Assembly (NCBI RefSeq): GCF_000429945.1
Contig: NZ_KE386997.1
Location: 6,749-70,748, forward strand
DNA from: Desulfogranum japonicum DSM 18378
GTDB taxonomy: Bacteria; Desulfobacterota; Desulfobulbia; Desulfobulbales; Desulfobulbaceae
Length of the DNA: 64,000 nucleotides
Reading direction: 5' to 3'
Of the stretch, positions 7,633 to 17,758 are shown piece by piece. The notes beneath the pieces are model-generated. The model saw nothing but the letters and a program-made list of their open reading frames with translations, was not told the DNA's origin and ran no database searches. Numbering within the stretch: the stretch's first letter is position 1; each line of letters starts with the position of its first letter. A program made the translations under genes and the position numbers.

Positions 7633-9735
7633 TTAAACAGGCTCAACCTGAGGAATCAACTCAAGAAGTTGTTTATAATATTGCGGTGTGGAGAGAATCC
7701 AGGCCTGCTCGTCTTTATTCATAAACTCTAAAATATCCTCTGCGTTCCGTACATCATTCCATTTGGCTACGACCTGAGCCTCTCTGGTTGTAAATACACC
7801 TCGGAGATGCTGAGGGACGGGAATGATAAACGATGTCCGACGTAAAGCACAGCTTTTATCCTGGATAAGGTCTTTCACCCTAGGTGTTCTTTTGACCATT
7901 TCCTGATACCATGGCAGAAGTTCTTCCATCTCCTGAAGCACATAAGGCCTGGACACCTCTTCCGGAGTGACCAACAGACCTTTATGCTGAAACCACTCCC
8001 CCCAGTCTTTTCTGGCTGTACAATAGGAAAGAGGAATAGCAAGCAACATACCGATAATTGCAGGCATCATCCAGGCGAGAAGCTGACCAGAATGAAATGT
8101 TGCTCCCACTGCCATAAGCAGTCCAATACATGTATGAACTCTGTGCTTGTAAATCACTGTTGACCAAGGCAGAGAACCGTCATCACGACGTTGAGCTGAC
8201 CAACCACTATCTCTGCCGCTGAGTATAGACCAGACTGCACCGGTATGGATAAGCATCATAACCGGCGCAATAAGTGCGGAAAGAATGACTTCAGTCAAGG
8301 CACTCTTCACTATTTGCCATCCTCCGCCCAGGATTTTACGAGAACTGCGTCTGCAGAGATTATCGATTACACCTAAAAATTTGGGACAAAAAAGTACAGA
8401 CATGGTCACAGCAAAAAGACGCAGCGCCCGTTCAGCATCCAATATTGGCCACACAGGAAACAGGGAAAAAGTAGCGGGAAAATATTCCGGCCGTACAAAA
8501 TGAGTTTGCAGCGCCATGGCAAACCCTGCCAATACCAGCATCAGCCACAAGGGAGAACACATAAAAGACATTATTCCAGTAACCATGTGCATTCGACTTA
8601 CAAAGGTAAGGCCTTTGGAAAAAAGTATCCTTGTATGTTGCATATTACCCTGGCACCAGCGCCTATCGCGAACTGCCATATCTAAAAGCGACGGTGGGCT
8701 TTCTTCATACGATCCCTGTAGATCCCAGGCAATGTCCACCACCCAACCGGCACGGCGAAGAAAAGCAGCCTCAACAAAATCGTGGCTGAGCACATGTCCT
8801 CCGAAAGGAGGCTTGCCTGGCAAAACCGGCAATCCAGCTGCTTCCATAAATGCGCTCACCCGAATAATGGCGTTGTGTCCCCAAAAATTCCCATCTTTAT
8901 CTGCCCACCAGGCCAGTCCCGTACCAATTACAGGCCCGTAAATTCTGTTCGCAAACTGCTGGAGCCTGGCCATGAGTGTTTTACCCCGTATCAGACATGG
9001 GATGGTCTGAATCAAGCCAGTGTCCGGACAGGCTTCCATTCTCCTGGCAAGCTCTATAATGGTTTCTCCTTCCATCAAGCTGTCAGCGTCCAACACGACC
9101 ATATGATCGTATAATCGCCCCCAGTTAACGCAAAAATCCTGAACATTACCTGCTTTTTTGCCAATATTTTCTCTGCGTCTCCGGTAGAAAACATTCGCCT
9201 TCCCCTGGAGTTTTTTCTGAATTACTCGAACCGCCTCTTCCTCCTGCAGAAAGATGTCAGGTTCTGTTGTATCGGAAAGAACGAACCAATCAAAACTCAA
9301 CCCTGCATTGTTCTGTATAAGCCCATTGGCCATTGCCTCAATGGCGGCAAACACATGGGCGGTATTTTCATTGTAAGTCGGGATTAAAATAACATTTTTT
9401 GACTCAACCTTTTCTTTCATTTTGGGTTTCTTTGTACATACTATACGAAGGCCAAAACCAAAAAGACCACTGACACAAGCCAATGCAATCCAGAAAAAAG
9501 TCGCACCAAAGAGAGCAACCACAATATACTCTGTCCAGGCTGTATCCCCGACAGCAAACACCTGATGCATTTCATTTACGGCAAATGCAGTCAGTAACGT
9601 TGCTCCCCCCAAGACAATTACTCTCCTGTACCCGCGAGAACGAACAGCAGAAGAAGAAACAGCCTTTCTCAACTTACATACAGAGAGAGATTGCGGGGGC
9701 ATCTCCCCTGGTAGCTTACTTGGGGTAACTTTCAT
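7633..9735 (-). CDS. opgH: Glucans biosynthesis glucosyltransferase OpgH/MdoH
   Basis: The inner-membrane family 2 glycosyltransferase polymerises the backbone of osmoregulated periplasmic glucans from UDP-glucose. About 700 residues show N-terminal membrane segments, a cytoplasmic GT-A domain with VVLDADSLMEG (DxD-type), SHDFVEAAFLRRAGW and the RRWCQGNMQH motif, then a series of C-terminal membrane helices. The ATG at 9735 overlaps the opgG stop as ATGA, favouring translational coupling; an ATG at 9750 would add five residues. It is shorter at the N terminus than the E. coli protein, whose N-terminal region has been linked to FtsZ, so that moonlighting role need not apply. Confidence 0.9.
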   Translation of the reverse strand: MKVTPSKLPGEMPPQSLSVCKLRKAVSSSAVRSRGYRRVIVLGGATLLTAFAVNEMHQVFAVGDTAWTEYIVVALFGATFFWIALACVSGLFGFGLRIVCTKKPKMKEKVESKNVILIPTYNENTAHVFAAIEAMANGLIQNNAGLSFDWFVLSDTTEPDIFLQEEEAVRVIQKKLQGKANVFYRRRRENIGKKAGNVQDFCVNWGRLYDHMVVLDADSLMEGETIIELARRMEACPDTGLIQTIPCLIRGKTLMARLQQFANRIYGPVIGTGLAWWADKDGNFWGHNAIIRVSAFMEAAGLPVLPGKPPFGGHVLSHDFVEAAFLRRAGWVVDIAWDLQGSYEESPPSLLDMAVRDRRWCQGNMQHTRILFSKGLTFVSRMHMVTGIMSFMCSPLWLMLVLAGFAMALQTHFVRPEYFPATFSLFPVWPILDAERALRLFAVTMSVLFCPKFLGVIDNLCRRSSRKILGGGWQIVKSALTEVILSALIAPVMMLIHTGAVWSILSGRDSGWSAQRRDDGSLPWSTVIYKHRVHTCIGLLMAVGATFHSGQLLAWMMPAIIGMLLAIPLSYCTARKDWGEWFQHKGLLVTPEEVSRPYVLQEMEELLPWYQEMVKRTPRVKDLIQDKSCALRRTSFIIPVPQHLRGVFTTREAQVVAKWNDVRNAEDILEFMNKDEQAWILSTPQYYKQLLELIPQVEPV

Positions 9736-11258
9736 GATTTCGATGTCCATCTATAGAGCCATGTTTCAGCCTTTCTATTGTCTTCAAACTTTAATTCAAG
9801 CCGAAGCTCGGAGAGTGCTACACCATCAGGCTGTAAATGAAAACTCACTCTGTAGCCATGCACATGTGGATTTTTTTGAACAACAACATTGCTGATTTTC
9901 CCTGCAGATGCAAGCACCTGTGCATCTGGCAAAATTGTTTCATCAAAATCAGGATCAGTATAGTCCACAACAAACAAACGATCAGGAGTGGGATGTTTAA
10001 CATCAGCCCTTCCCATTCTTGTGGCAACAACCCGGGCTATATCTGTTATGGATTCATTGCCCCAGGAAAGTCTGTAGCTGAACGAATACTCGCTTCCAGC
10101 TTTAAACAGTTCTCTGGGTTTCCAAAATGCGACAATGTTATCATGTATCTCAGATTGACTCGGGATCTCCACAAGAATGACATTTCCATCCCCCCAGTTT
10201 CCCACAGGCGCAACCCAGAGGCCAGGTCTGTTTTCGTATGCTGCTTCAAGATCTTCATAGGATGAAAAATTACGTTCGCGCTGCATCAGCCCAAAACCAA
10301 CAGGCGCAGAATCTGCAAAAACACAGATCTGCAATGTCTGAGGATTCGCAAGAGGCCGCCAGAGTCGTTCTCCCTTACCTGTTTCCATCAACAACCCGTC
10401 AGAATCATGGACTTCCGGCCGGAAATCATCTGCCACCCTTCCATTCATGGAGAACATATACATACTGGTCAAGGGAGAAAGCCCTACTTTGTCCATGTCG
10501 GTTCTTGGAAACAATGTGGCTTCGACATCCATTATTGTATTATCACCAGGACGAATGGTAAAGCGATAGGCACCAGCCACACTGGGACTATCAAGGAGAG
10601 CATGAACGACAATAGAGTTGCTTTTAGTGGTAGGTTTTTCTATCCAGAATGAACGAAACACCGGGAACTCCTCACCTTTAGGATCTCCGGTACGTACAGC
10701 CAATCCCCTTGCAGAAAGCCCGTAATTCTGTTTCTTACCAAGCGAGCGGAAATAACTTGCCCCTTGGAAAACCACTACTTCATCAAAATAATCCGGCCTG
10801 TTCATGGGATTATGAAGACGGAAACCTGAAAAGCCCACTTCTTCCTTAGGTAAGGATTGATCTGGATTGTTGCGATTTACAAACATTTCAGGATGATAAT
10901 GCACTGTATGAACACGATTCTTTTCAACAATTCCAACCTCAATCGGATTTTTAAAAATATGCCCAAGAAGGAAAAATTGCATCTGATAGGGTAAATCCGT
11001 TTTTGCCCAAATTGCCTGTTTAGGCGAAAAGGCAATATTCCGATAGGTATCGTAGTCCATATTCTTTATGGCGTCAGGTATGGTCTGCTCAATTGGTTGA
11101 TAAGGTTTTCTTGCCAGATTTCTAGCATAGGAAATGACCATTTCCCGATTAAATGGCCCATCCTGAATGAGAAAAGGCGATGACTCCTCCTGGGCTGTAC
11201 AAACCGAAGACATCCCTAAAAAAAAGAATATAACAAACACTGTAGACAAACCTTTCAT
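9732..11258 (-). CDS. opgG: Periplasmic glucans biosynthesis protein OpgG/MdoG
   Basis: About 508 residues, the family's usual size. A classical signal peptide (MKGLSTVFVIFFFLG, cleavage near TAQEES) sends it to the periplasm, where OpgG proteins modify or branch the nascent glucan. The internal sequence is typical OpgG: GFRLHNPMNRPDYFDEV, an FQGASYFRSLGKKQ block, and aromatic-rich beta-sandwich segments. The ATG at 11258 has AAGGAG just upstream; a TTG six bases earlier is possible but unnecessary. It is first in a two-gene operon with opgH. The 618-bp gap upstream holds a dispersed palindromic repeat. Confidence 0.92.
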   Translation of the reverse strand: MKGLSTVFVIFFFLGMSSVCTAQEESSPFLIQDGPFNREMVISYARNLARKPYQPIEQTIPDAIKNMDYDTYRNIAFSPKQAIWAKTDLPYQMQFFLLGHIFKNPIEVGIVEKNRVHTVHYHPEMFVNRNNPDQSLPKEEVGFSGFRLHNPMNRPDYFDEVVVFQGASYFRSLGKKQNYGLSARGLAVRTGDPKGEEFPVFRSFWIEKPTTKSNSIVVHALLDSPSVAGAYRFTIRPGDNTIMDVEATLFPRTDMDKVGLSPLTSMYMFSMNGRVADDFRPEVHDSDGLLMETGKGERLWRPLANPQTLQICVFADSAPVGFGLMQRERNFSSYEDLEAAYENRPGLWVAPVGNWGDGNVILVEIPSQSEIHDNIVAFWKPRELFKAGSEYSFSYRLSWGNESITDIARVVATRMGRADVKHPTPDRLFVVDYTDPDFDETILPDAQVLASAGKISNVVVQKNPHVHGYRVSFHLQPDGVALSELRLELKFEDNRKAETWLYRWTSKS

Positions 11259-11440
11259 AGACAACTCCTTCTAAAAACGAGAGTACCTGCACTCAGTTAG
11301 CAGCACGTGCAATGTGCACAGGAAATATATTTTTCAAGGATGCAATAAGATCAAAATTTCGTTAGAAACAATTTAATTTTAAGTTAAAAAACTCATTCCA
11401 TCTTGATGCACTTTCCTAATAATCTGATGGATATATCGCT

Positions 11441-11606
11441 TAAGGGTCACAGAACAAATAAATTATCCAATCTTGCTTGTCTCTCAACTCGGTAACGTCA
11501 TCGCGTAAATGGCTCAATACGGCCGATATGGAACCATTGACGCGACGATGTTACCATACCGATATCCTACGCAATTTTTGAATATCTATTATTTTCCGTG
11601 ACCCTA
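11441..11606 (+). repeat. Dispersed palindromic repeat, copy 1 (MITE-like)
   Basis: About 166 bp. The core is an imperfect inverted repeat with arms at 11491-11512 and 11534-11555 (19 of 22 positions pair) and a 21-nt loop. The outer ends are also inverted (AAGGGTCAC on the left, GTGACCCT on the right). Three further copies lie at 15143, 28911 and 50311. There is no coding capacity. It occupies the gap between divergent opgG and the DUF6178-like gene; the rest of that 11259-11875 gap shows nothing recognisable. Confidence 0.85.
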
Positions 11607-11875
11607 AGATAATGCTGACATGCAGCAAAACATGTTTCCAATTGCACCACAGATATACACTTGATATTATATGGATAAATTCAAGAGCGTAATGAAAAAT
11701 TGCTCACGAAGTCCATATGACATATTGTCCGACACTTCATTTAAGCAAAAAGCATTCCAATTTATTGAGATAACAATATGGGATAAAAAAAGAAAACGAG
11801 AAAAAAGAGAGGACCTGAATACTTGTTTTTTCCCTCAAGATCTATATGCAAAAAAAATAAGACTTCAAACGTCAT

Positions 11876-13150
11876 ATGAACACCACCTTAGACTTGATAT
11901 ACCAGCTTATTGAGGATTCCCGTCTCGTGGAACTTATCCAGGCACTGGATGGCGAACAACTTCTACAGGTTATCGATCATGTGGGGGTGGAAGATGCAGG
12001 AGATTTCATGTTACTTGCCTCTCCCACACAACTTACCCAGATTTTTGACAACGTATTCTGGAAAAACAGCAAACCAGGGGGAAGGGAACAATTTGATCCC
12101 CATCAATTTGCACTTTGGCTGGAAATAGCCTGGGAGCACTCAGCTGATACGGCTAAAAAAATTATCAACGATATAGATGATGAATTACTCACCCTTGGTC
12201 TGGCTGAAAATCTAATCGTCATTGATCATGAATCCTTTTTGCTGCGTATGCAGAATTCAGCTCGATCTTTTGAAGACGATCTGCTTGACAAACTCCTTGA
12301 TAGTGATCGCTTAATGGAATGGAGCAACTATTTCATTATTCCAAGAACCGGAACCAGCTGGGATGCGATTATTGCCATACTGGTGGATATTGATAATGAA
12401 GACAGTGACCGGGTAAACAGAATGCTGGAGACGATAAACCATATTTCCACAGAATACATTCAAGATAACGGTGAGTTATATCAAGTTCTTACTTCCTGCG
12501 AAATGCTGGAAAGTGATTTGGCTGCTGCACGGGAAGGGAGAAGGGAAAAACAGGGGTATGTATCACCTGAATCAGCTGTAGCGTTTCTACAACAAGCACA
12601 GATAACCACTCTTGATGAACTTATATCATCCCCAAAATATGATTATTTGACCAGTTGCTATTTTGCGGCGTTTTCACCGACTGAACGTGCACAAATGAGA
12701 AGCAAAACGTCCCGTACAGGGGTTCTGGAATACATTTCCAACTCTTTCCCAGGTACTGGCTATCAGTTTTCCGATACTGCAAAAAAAGTCTCTCTGGGGA
12801 TAGAAAAATTACCCATGGAACCCGAAAAAAAGACTCCTCAAGCGGATATTACCTCGGCACTTCAGCTGATTAAAAGAGAGGAACCGCAAAATTTCAACAA
12901 ATATATTTATGAACTCAACTATCTTGCCAATGTTTTAATTGCTGGAGATATCAGTACAAATAGGCAATTAACACCAGTTGAAGCAGCCGAGAGAACCATA
13001 CAGGTCTGCCAAGCTGGAGTGTTACATATTCTCGATTCAGGACAGAAAATACATCCGCATTCCATCAAACAACAAATATTCAACAACGGTTTAGTGAAAC
13101 TATTTCGTATTGGTTGGAATATAACAGCCAGTAGCAGGAATCAGGAGTAG
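11876..13150 (+). CDS. DUF6178-like hypothetical protein
   Basis: A 424-residue soluble, mostly helical acidic protein without signal peptide or membrane segments. The N-terminal part (LDGEQLLQVIDHVGVEDAGD, then LLASPTQLTQIFD and FDPHQFALWLEIAWE) resembles a family of uncharacterised proteins I know from sulfate-reducing deltaproteobacteria as DUF6178. That assignment is from memory and tentative. The gene stands alone, divergent from opgG and convergent with the CLC gene. No Shine-Dalgarno sequence is evident before the ATG, so the start is uncertain. No function can be given. Confidence 0.7.
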   Translation: MNTTLDLIYQLIEDSRLVELIQALDGEQLLQVIDHVGVEDAGDFMLLASPTQLTQIFDNVFWKNSKPGGREQFDPHQFALWLEIAWEHSADTAKKIINDIDDELLTLGLAENLIVIDHESFLLRMQNSARSFEDDLLDKLLDSDRLMEWSNYFIIPRTGTSWDAIIAILVDIDNEDSDRVNRMLETINHISTEYIQDNGELYQVLTSCEMLESDLAAAREGRREKQGYVSPESAVAFLQQAQITTLDELISSPKYDYLTSCYFAAFSPTERAQMRSKTSRTGVLEYISNSFPGTGYQFSDTAKKVSLGIEKLPMEPEKKTPQADITSALQLIKREEPQNFNKYIYELNYLANVLIAGDISTNRQLTPVEAAERTIQVCQAGVLHILDSGQKIHPHSIKQQIFNNGLVKLFRIGWNITASSRNQE

Positions 13151-13287
13151 CCCGCATTTCAGCCCTTCATTTTACAGCCATGGTTCGCGAAGAGTCCCCA
13201 GCAGCTCGATGATCTCTCTTGTATTTATCCTGATTGGAACAAGTACATGAATGCAATCACAATGTCTCCTCTTTTGACATTGCTGAA

Positions 13288-15039
13288 CTAATCCGGCAAT
13301 TTGCAAATCCACCTGGCAGATGGTTTAACCTGTTCACTTAGGATATATTGGTCATAGGTTGTTAACAGATCCCCTTCTTTCAGATAACCTACCACCGTAT
13401 CAGGTGCGTCCTGGGAAACAACCGGCAGAAAAGAAAAATGACGACTGGAAAAAATATGAAACGCATCTTCAAGATTTTGATCCTCTCTCACCGTCACTAC
13501 TTTGCGGCTCATTAAATCAGCAGCCACCACGCTCGCTTGATCCTGGCTGTCGTCAAGAAGAACGGCACGCACATCGCGCAGGCTGAGTACTCCTGCTAAT
13601 TTGTCTTTAGAATCCAGTACAACGAAGTGTGGAAAAGAACTGGTCAACACCAGATCCATTACGTCCTGCAACGGCATATGGGTTCGAATGGTCTCAAAAT
13701 TGCGAATCATAGTGTCGCTGATTCTAATAGCCCGTAATCGATTGACATCGTGTCCACGGACGATTTTTATTCCGCGATTTAGGAGTGTGGTTTCATAAAT
13801 AGAATAACCATGCAGAAGCCGAACCACTATTATTGCTGGTATACAGGCGGTCATCAATGGAAGGACAACTTCATAATTATAGGTGAGTTCAAAAATAGTC
13901 ATGATCGCAGTGATCGGGGCCAAGGTTGTTCCGGCAACCACAGCTCCCATACCGACTAAGGCAAAATGGCCTGACGACAATAAAGCCTGGGGCCAAACAC
14001 TGATTGCCAGATGACCAAAAAGTGACCCCAGCATTGCTCCCTGAAACAAAGAAGGTGCGAATATTCCGCCACTCATTCCAGAACCGACACAAACTGCGGT
14101 GCAGATGAGTTTGGCTAAAAGAAAGATCAGCACCGCTGAGAACACAAGTGAACCATTAAGAGAACTATGCATGGTTGTTGTACCAAGGCCAAGGGCTTCA
14201 GGAGCCGCAAGACCAATACACCCCGCTATGACACCACCGATGCAAGGCGTCAACCATGGAGGAATACGCAAGTGCTCCCACAGTTGACTGGTTTTGAAAA
14301 TTGCCCACAGAAATAATAGACTGAAAAAACCGGCAGCGATACCGAGTCCAAAGTAAAAAATCAGCTCAATTGGCTGCTCCAGGGAAAAAAAAGGAATTTC
14401 AAATACAGTTTCTCTGTCCCAGAAAAGCCTGGAGACAACGGTGCCGGTAACAGCAGCGATGACAATGGAAGAAAGAGACCCCACTTCCAAATCAAACAGG
14501 AGTATCTCTACAACAAACATGGTGCCGGCAATAGGTGCCTGAAAAATAGAGGCTATACCTGCGGCAGCGCCACAGGCTATGGCAAGCTTACGTTGCTCCG
14601 GCCCCATGCGGAAAAGCTGAATTATAGAAGAGCCAATGGAGGCTCCTATCTGCACAGTGGGCCCCTCCCTGCCTACGGAATTACCTGCAGCAACAAAAGT
14701 AGCTGTTACAAAGCTTTTCAGAGCGGTAATTCGATGACGGATAATGCCATCTTGCTGGTTAATAGCAACCATCACCTCTGGGACGCCGGTACCCCTTGCT
14801 TCCGGAGCGACATACATAAGCAACGGCCCCAACAGAAGTCCGGCCCCAGCGGGGATACCCACCTTCATCCACCAGGGCGAGCAACTATACTGATGGAGAA
14901 AATCAGCTCCGGCCGGCCATAAAAAACTCTGTTCCCAGCCAATGAGCCAGCGAAAAGCCACTGCAGCAAAACCTGCCAGAGCACCAATTGTCACAGCAAT
15001 CAGCAGAGGTAACAACATATGATTAAAAGAATGTTTCAA
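13288..15039 (-). CDS. CLC-family chloride channel/transporter with C-terminal CBS pair
   Basis: The 583-residue membrane protein has the CLC anion-path motifs GTGVPEV, GREGPTVQIG (gating Glu at residue 125) and GSGMSGGIFAPSL, plus two CBS domains in the last 150 residues (for example VVLDSKDKLAGVLSLRDVR). Exactly 55 residues after the gating Glu, where E. coli ClC-ec1 has its proton glutamate E203, this protein has Ile180 (FVVEILL). This favours passive or uncoupled anion flow over H+/Cl- exchange, but that is inference. Translation probably starts at a TTG that sits about 7 nt after GGAGAGG; an ATG seven codons later is the alternative. Confidence 0.88.
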   Translation of the reverse strand: MKHSFNHMLLPLLIAVTIGALAGFAAVAFRWLIGWEQSFLWPAGADFLHQYSCSPWWMKVGIPAGAGLLLGPLLMYVAPEARGTGVPEVMVAINQQDGIIRHRITALKSFVTATFVAAGNSVGREGPTVQIGASIGSSIIQLFRMGPEQRKLAIACGAAAGIASIFQAPIAGTMFVVEILLFDLEVGSLSSIVIAAVTGTVVSRLFWDRETVFEIPFFSLEQPIELIFYFGLGIAAGFFSLLFLWAIFKTSQLWEHLRIPPWLTPCIGGVIAGCIGLAAPEALGLGTTTMHSSLNGSLVFSAVLIFLLAKLICTAVCVGSGMSGGIFAPSLFQGAMLGSLFGHLAISVWPQALLSSGHFALVGMGAVVAGTTLAPITAIMTIFELTYNYEVVLPLMTACIPAIIVVRLLHGYSIYETTLLNRGIKIVRGHDVNRLRAIRISDTMIRNFETIRTHMPLQDVMDLVLTSSFPHFVVLDSKDKLAGVLSLRDVRAVLLDDSQDQASVVAADLMSRKVVTVREDQNLEDAFHIFSSRHFSFLPVVSQDAPDTVVGYLKEGDLLTTYDQYILSEQVKPSARWICKLPD

Positions 15040-15142
15040 TGTTATCCTCTCCGAATAGCCAGTGTTTGTCCTGTGTCGAGATTTTTGAGTTACGTTAAGA
15101 CAATAGCTGTGAAAAAAACTTTATCCACTTGTAATGGTCTCT

Positions 15143-15265
15143 CAGGGTCGCGAACATTAATAAATACCCAAAAATGGAATATATCGGTTTGGTAACGTCC
15201 TCGCATCAATGGTTTCATACTGGGCGTATTGAACCATTGACCATTGTTTAACGAGACACACCAAC
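15143..15265 (-). repeat. Dispersed palindromic repeat, copy 4, inverted orientation and degenerate
   Basis: Read on the minus strand it matches the copies at 11441, 28911 and 50311. On the plus strand the core reads GGTTTGGTAACGTC, then TCAATGGTTTCATACTGG, with arms at 15191-15212 and about 15234-15252. The second arm and that end are eroded. It lies between the DUF445 gene stop and the CLC gene start. Confidence 0.7.
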
Positions 15266-15316
15266 AGTACACATCCTGCGCATCACAATTGACAAGAAAT
15301 AACAAACACAAACCCT

Positions 15317-16918
15317 TCAACCAAGCTGCAAAAGGAATAAATTCATTAATCCAATAATAAACCCCAGCATAGCTCCAAAGAGATTAATATACTTAAACTG
15401 CTCTTCCATAATTGATAGCAGCAACTGTTCAAGCTTCAATAAATCCAACGTGTTAATTTTATCAGTTACCAACTGGCTGATCTGCAATGACTGCACCAGG
15501 CCTGGTACTTCTTTGAGAAAAACCCTGTTCAGAGTCATAACACCATATTCAGTTATTGCCTCATGAATAGAAGGATGAATCATTGTCGAAAGTTGACCGA
15601 TACGTATCTCCAGGAGACGATGACCAGCTGTACAAAGAAATTTTTGTAGATTTTTTTCAATATTGCTGCTTCTGGTAACGGCAAGAATGACCTTATGTAA
15701 TGCAAACTCTTTTTGATCAATTGTTTTTGACGCATTAATTTTTTCTAAAAGACTATCAACAGTCATACTGCCATTTGCAATAAAGGCCTCACAAGTCTCC
15801 TTAATCAACCGTTGCATGCCCCCCGCCTCCTGGTTGGAGAACGGCATCAATATCATCTGCGCAAGCGAATACAAAAATGCCTGTAGTTTCTCCTCACCAA
15901 TGTGGTCCTTAATATCTGCAAAGCTTGCATCTAACAGGCCATCAATGTGTTGCTGAAGCGCGATCGTTACCTTTTCTATCAACTTGGGATTCTGCAACCA
16001 GGTGAGTATTTCATCTTCCTTACTCTGTAGATACGTGTCCAGGCTTTGCTCCAGGTTTTCAGCGTCAATGAATCCTTTTGCCATGGCTCCCATTGGCCCA
16101 AGAGAATCCAAGAAATGGTCAACTGCGCCAAGTATTCCCTGGATAATTTTACTTCGGACCTCAGGTTCGGTTAGCTGTCGTCCCATGAGTTCAAGTAATT
16201 GTGGAGCCTGGTCTCCCATGACACCGTGTAACATCTGGACCAATTGCTCAGGACATACCTGTCGAAGACATTTCTCCGCCTTGCATCCCTCCTCAAACCA
16301 GGCTAAAAAAACTGAACCTATTTTTTCTTCAGTTTCTGAAGAGGCTAATACCGAACCGAAAATTTGTCCAGCCAGGCCATACAGTTGTTCCCTTGTACGT
16401 TTATCAATGAACACCTCTACAGGTTCTGAGCCTAACTTCTCCAATTGTCCCTGCGTGGTTTCATGCAGCTGTCTTTCCCATTCATCGGTACTGAAATATG
16501 CTGTCATCCGTGCAGCCGCCGTTTGAGCGAACTGTTCCAATCCGCCGGAAACCATGGCATTATGCGATTCAGGCATGAGAGATGATAAAGTGCCCAGATC
16601 TTTATCCAACAACTCAGCAAGACGATTTGAAATAATATTGTGAAGATGCTGTTGGAACTGTTCTGTAGAGAGAGCGGTTCCTATTTCTGTACTTGTCAAA
16701 AGGTGACTTCCAACCATTTCACCAATATTGGCGGCCAGATCATGCCTTTTTGAGGGGATGACCCCAGGTGTCATGGGGACTCTAACCCCAAATATTCGCC
16801 AGGCCTTTAACGGCCTGAAAAGCATACGGATGGCTACCCTGTTTGTCAGATAACCGATAAATGCACCAATTAGAGGAGGCCCGGCATAGGTTGCAGCGGG
16901 TAAAAACTCAGATATCAT
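15317..16918 (-). CDS. DUF445 family membrane protein
   Basis: A 533-residue protein with a hydrophobic N-terminal segment that includes GAFIGYLTNRVAIRMLFRP, the family block VPMTPGVIPSKRHDLAANIG, a long helical middle section, and a C-terminal membrane helix (FGAMLGFIIGLMNLFLLQLG). This hairpin-like architecture is that of DUF445 (YheB/YtjP-type) proteins. Their biochemical role is not established. The ATG at 16918 has no strong ribosome site. A HAD phosphatase gene lies 177 bp upstream in the same direction, so co-transcription is possible but unproven. Confidence 0.82.
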   Translation of the reverse strand: MISEFLPAATYAGPPLIGAFIGYLTNRVAIRMLFRPLKAWRIFGVRVPMTPGVIPSKRHDLAANIGEMVGSHLLTSTEIGTALSTEQFQQHLHNIISNRLAELLDKDLGTLSSLMPESHNAMVSGGLEQFAQTAAARMTAYFSTDEWERQLHETTQGQLEKLGSEPVEVFIDKRTREQLYGLAGQIFGSVLASSETEEKIGSVFLAWFEEGCKAEKCLRQVCPEQLVQMLHGVMGDQAPQLLELMGRQLTEPEVRSKIIQGILGAVDHFLDSLGPMGAMAKGFIDAENLEQSLDTYLQSKEDEILTWLQNPKLIEKVTIALQQHIDGLLDASFADIKDHIGEEKLQAFLYSLAQMILMPFSNQEAGGMQRLIKETCEAFIANGSMTVDSLLEKINASKTIDQKEFALHKVILAVTRSSNIEKNLQKFLCTAGHRLLEIRIGQLSTMIHPSIHEAITEYGVMTLNRVFLKEVPGLVQSLQISQLVTDKINTLDLLKLEQLLLSIMEEQFKYINLFGAMLGFIIGLMNLFLLQLG

Positions 16919-17095
16919 TGTTGTTTACTAATGGTATTTGTTGATCGAATCAGTGCCTGTTCATACATGGTATCTTTGCCATATCGTGCATTATGCCAAA
17001 TGTTACCTCTACGCATCAAACATATGGCTACCGTAATTTTTCACATCTCTGCAATGTAAAGCAAAGCCCTCTTTTTCGAGCAGACACCTGTTGTA

Positions 17096-17758
17096 TTATT
17101 TATCCAATGTTACAAGTGGCACAAGTTCTTCTGGTGATGCCACCAGATACTTTGCTCCTGCTTGTTGCAATTCTTCTCTGGTTCGAAACCCCCATAGAAC
17201 GCCGGCACTGTCAAGCCCCGCATTGGCAGCGGTCTGCATGTCAATAGAGGTGTCTCCCACATAAAGGACTTGCTGTTTTTCCATTCCCAACTGTTCAACT
17301 ATTTCCAATGCCCCCCGAGCATCAGGTTTTTTGGGAACACCAGGCCGCTGTCCAAGCACCTTGAAAAAGCTCCATCGAGGAAGTAATTTTTCAACGCAGA
17401 GCGTTGTAAAATCGTGAGGTTTATTAGACAGAATGCATAAGGTAGCACCACATTCCTTCAGGCCATCCAGCATGTCAGACACGCCCTTATACGGTCCTGT
17501 TTTAGCGTACCAGTTTCGACTATACTGGGTTTTGAAAATTTCTATGGCCGTTCCCAGGGTTTGGGTTGTCCTCTCATCTTCCGGTAAAATTCTTTCCACG
17601 AGTGTATGCATGCCACTGCCAACAAAGTACCGGTAAGCATCGACAGGATGTTCCGGGAATCCCAACTGCTTCAGCGTATGATTTGCGGCGTCGGCTAGGT
17701 CGTCAAGGGTATCTAATAATGTTCCGTCAAGATCAAAAATTACAGCTTTATAATACAT
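17096..17758 (-). CDS. gph: HAD-family phosphatase, phosphoglycolate phosphatase-like
   Basis: A 220-residue HAD hydrolase of the Gph/PGPase subgroup. Motif I is VIFDLDGTLLDT (nucleophile D9, acid D11). Motif II is ILSNKP, which also contains the conserved Lys. The metal-binding motif is GDTSIDMQTAANAG. A helical cap follows motif I, typical of subfamily IA. The ATG at 17758 follows TTGAGGC and gives the usual MYYKAVIFDLDG beginning; a longer reading frame upstream has no better site. The substrate (2-phosphoglycolate or another small phosphate ester) cannot be settled from sequence. Confidence 0.8.
   Translation of the reverse strand: MYYKAVIFDLDGTLLDTLDDLADAANHTLKQLGFPEHPVDAYRYFVGSGMHTLVERILPEDERTTQTLGTAIEIFKTQYSRNWYAKTGPYKGVSDMLDGLKECGATLCILSNKPHDFTTLCVEKLLPRWSFFKVLGQRPGVPKKPDARGALEIVEQLGMEKQQVLYVGDTSIDMQTAANAGLDSAGVLWGFRTREELQQAGAKYLVASPEELVPLVTLDK

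Noticed and set aside
11671-11913. 80-codon reading frame upstream of the DUF6178-like gene
   Set aside because: Its composition is not protein-like, it has no ribosome site, and it overlaps the better-supported gene.
15090-15320. 76-codon minus-strand reading frame
   Set aside because: It runs across palindromic repeat copy 4 and has no resemblance to a protein family.
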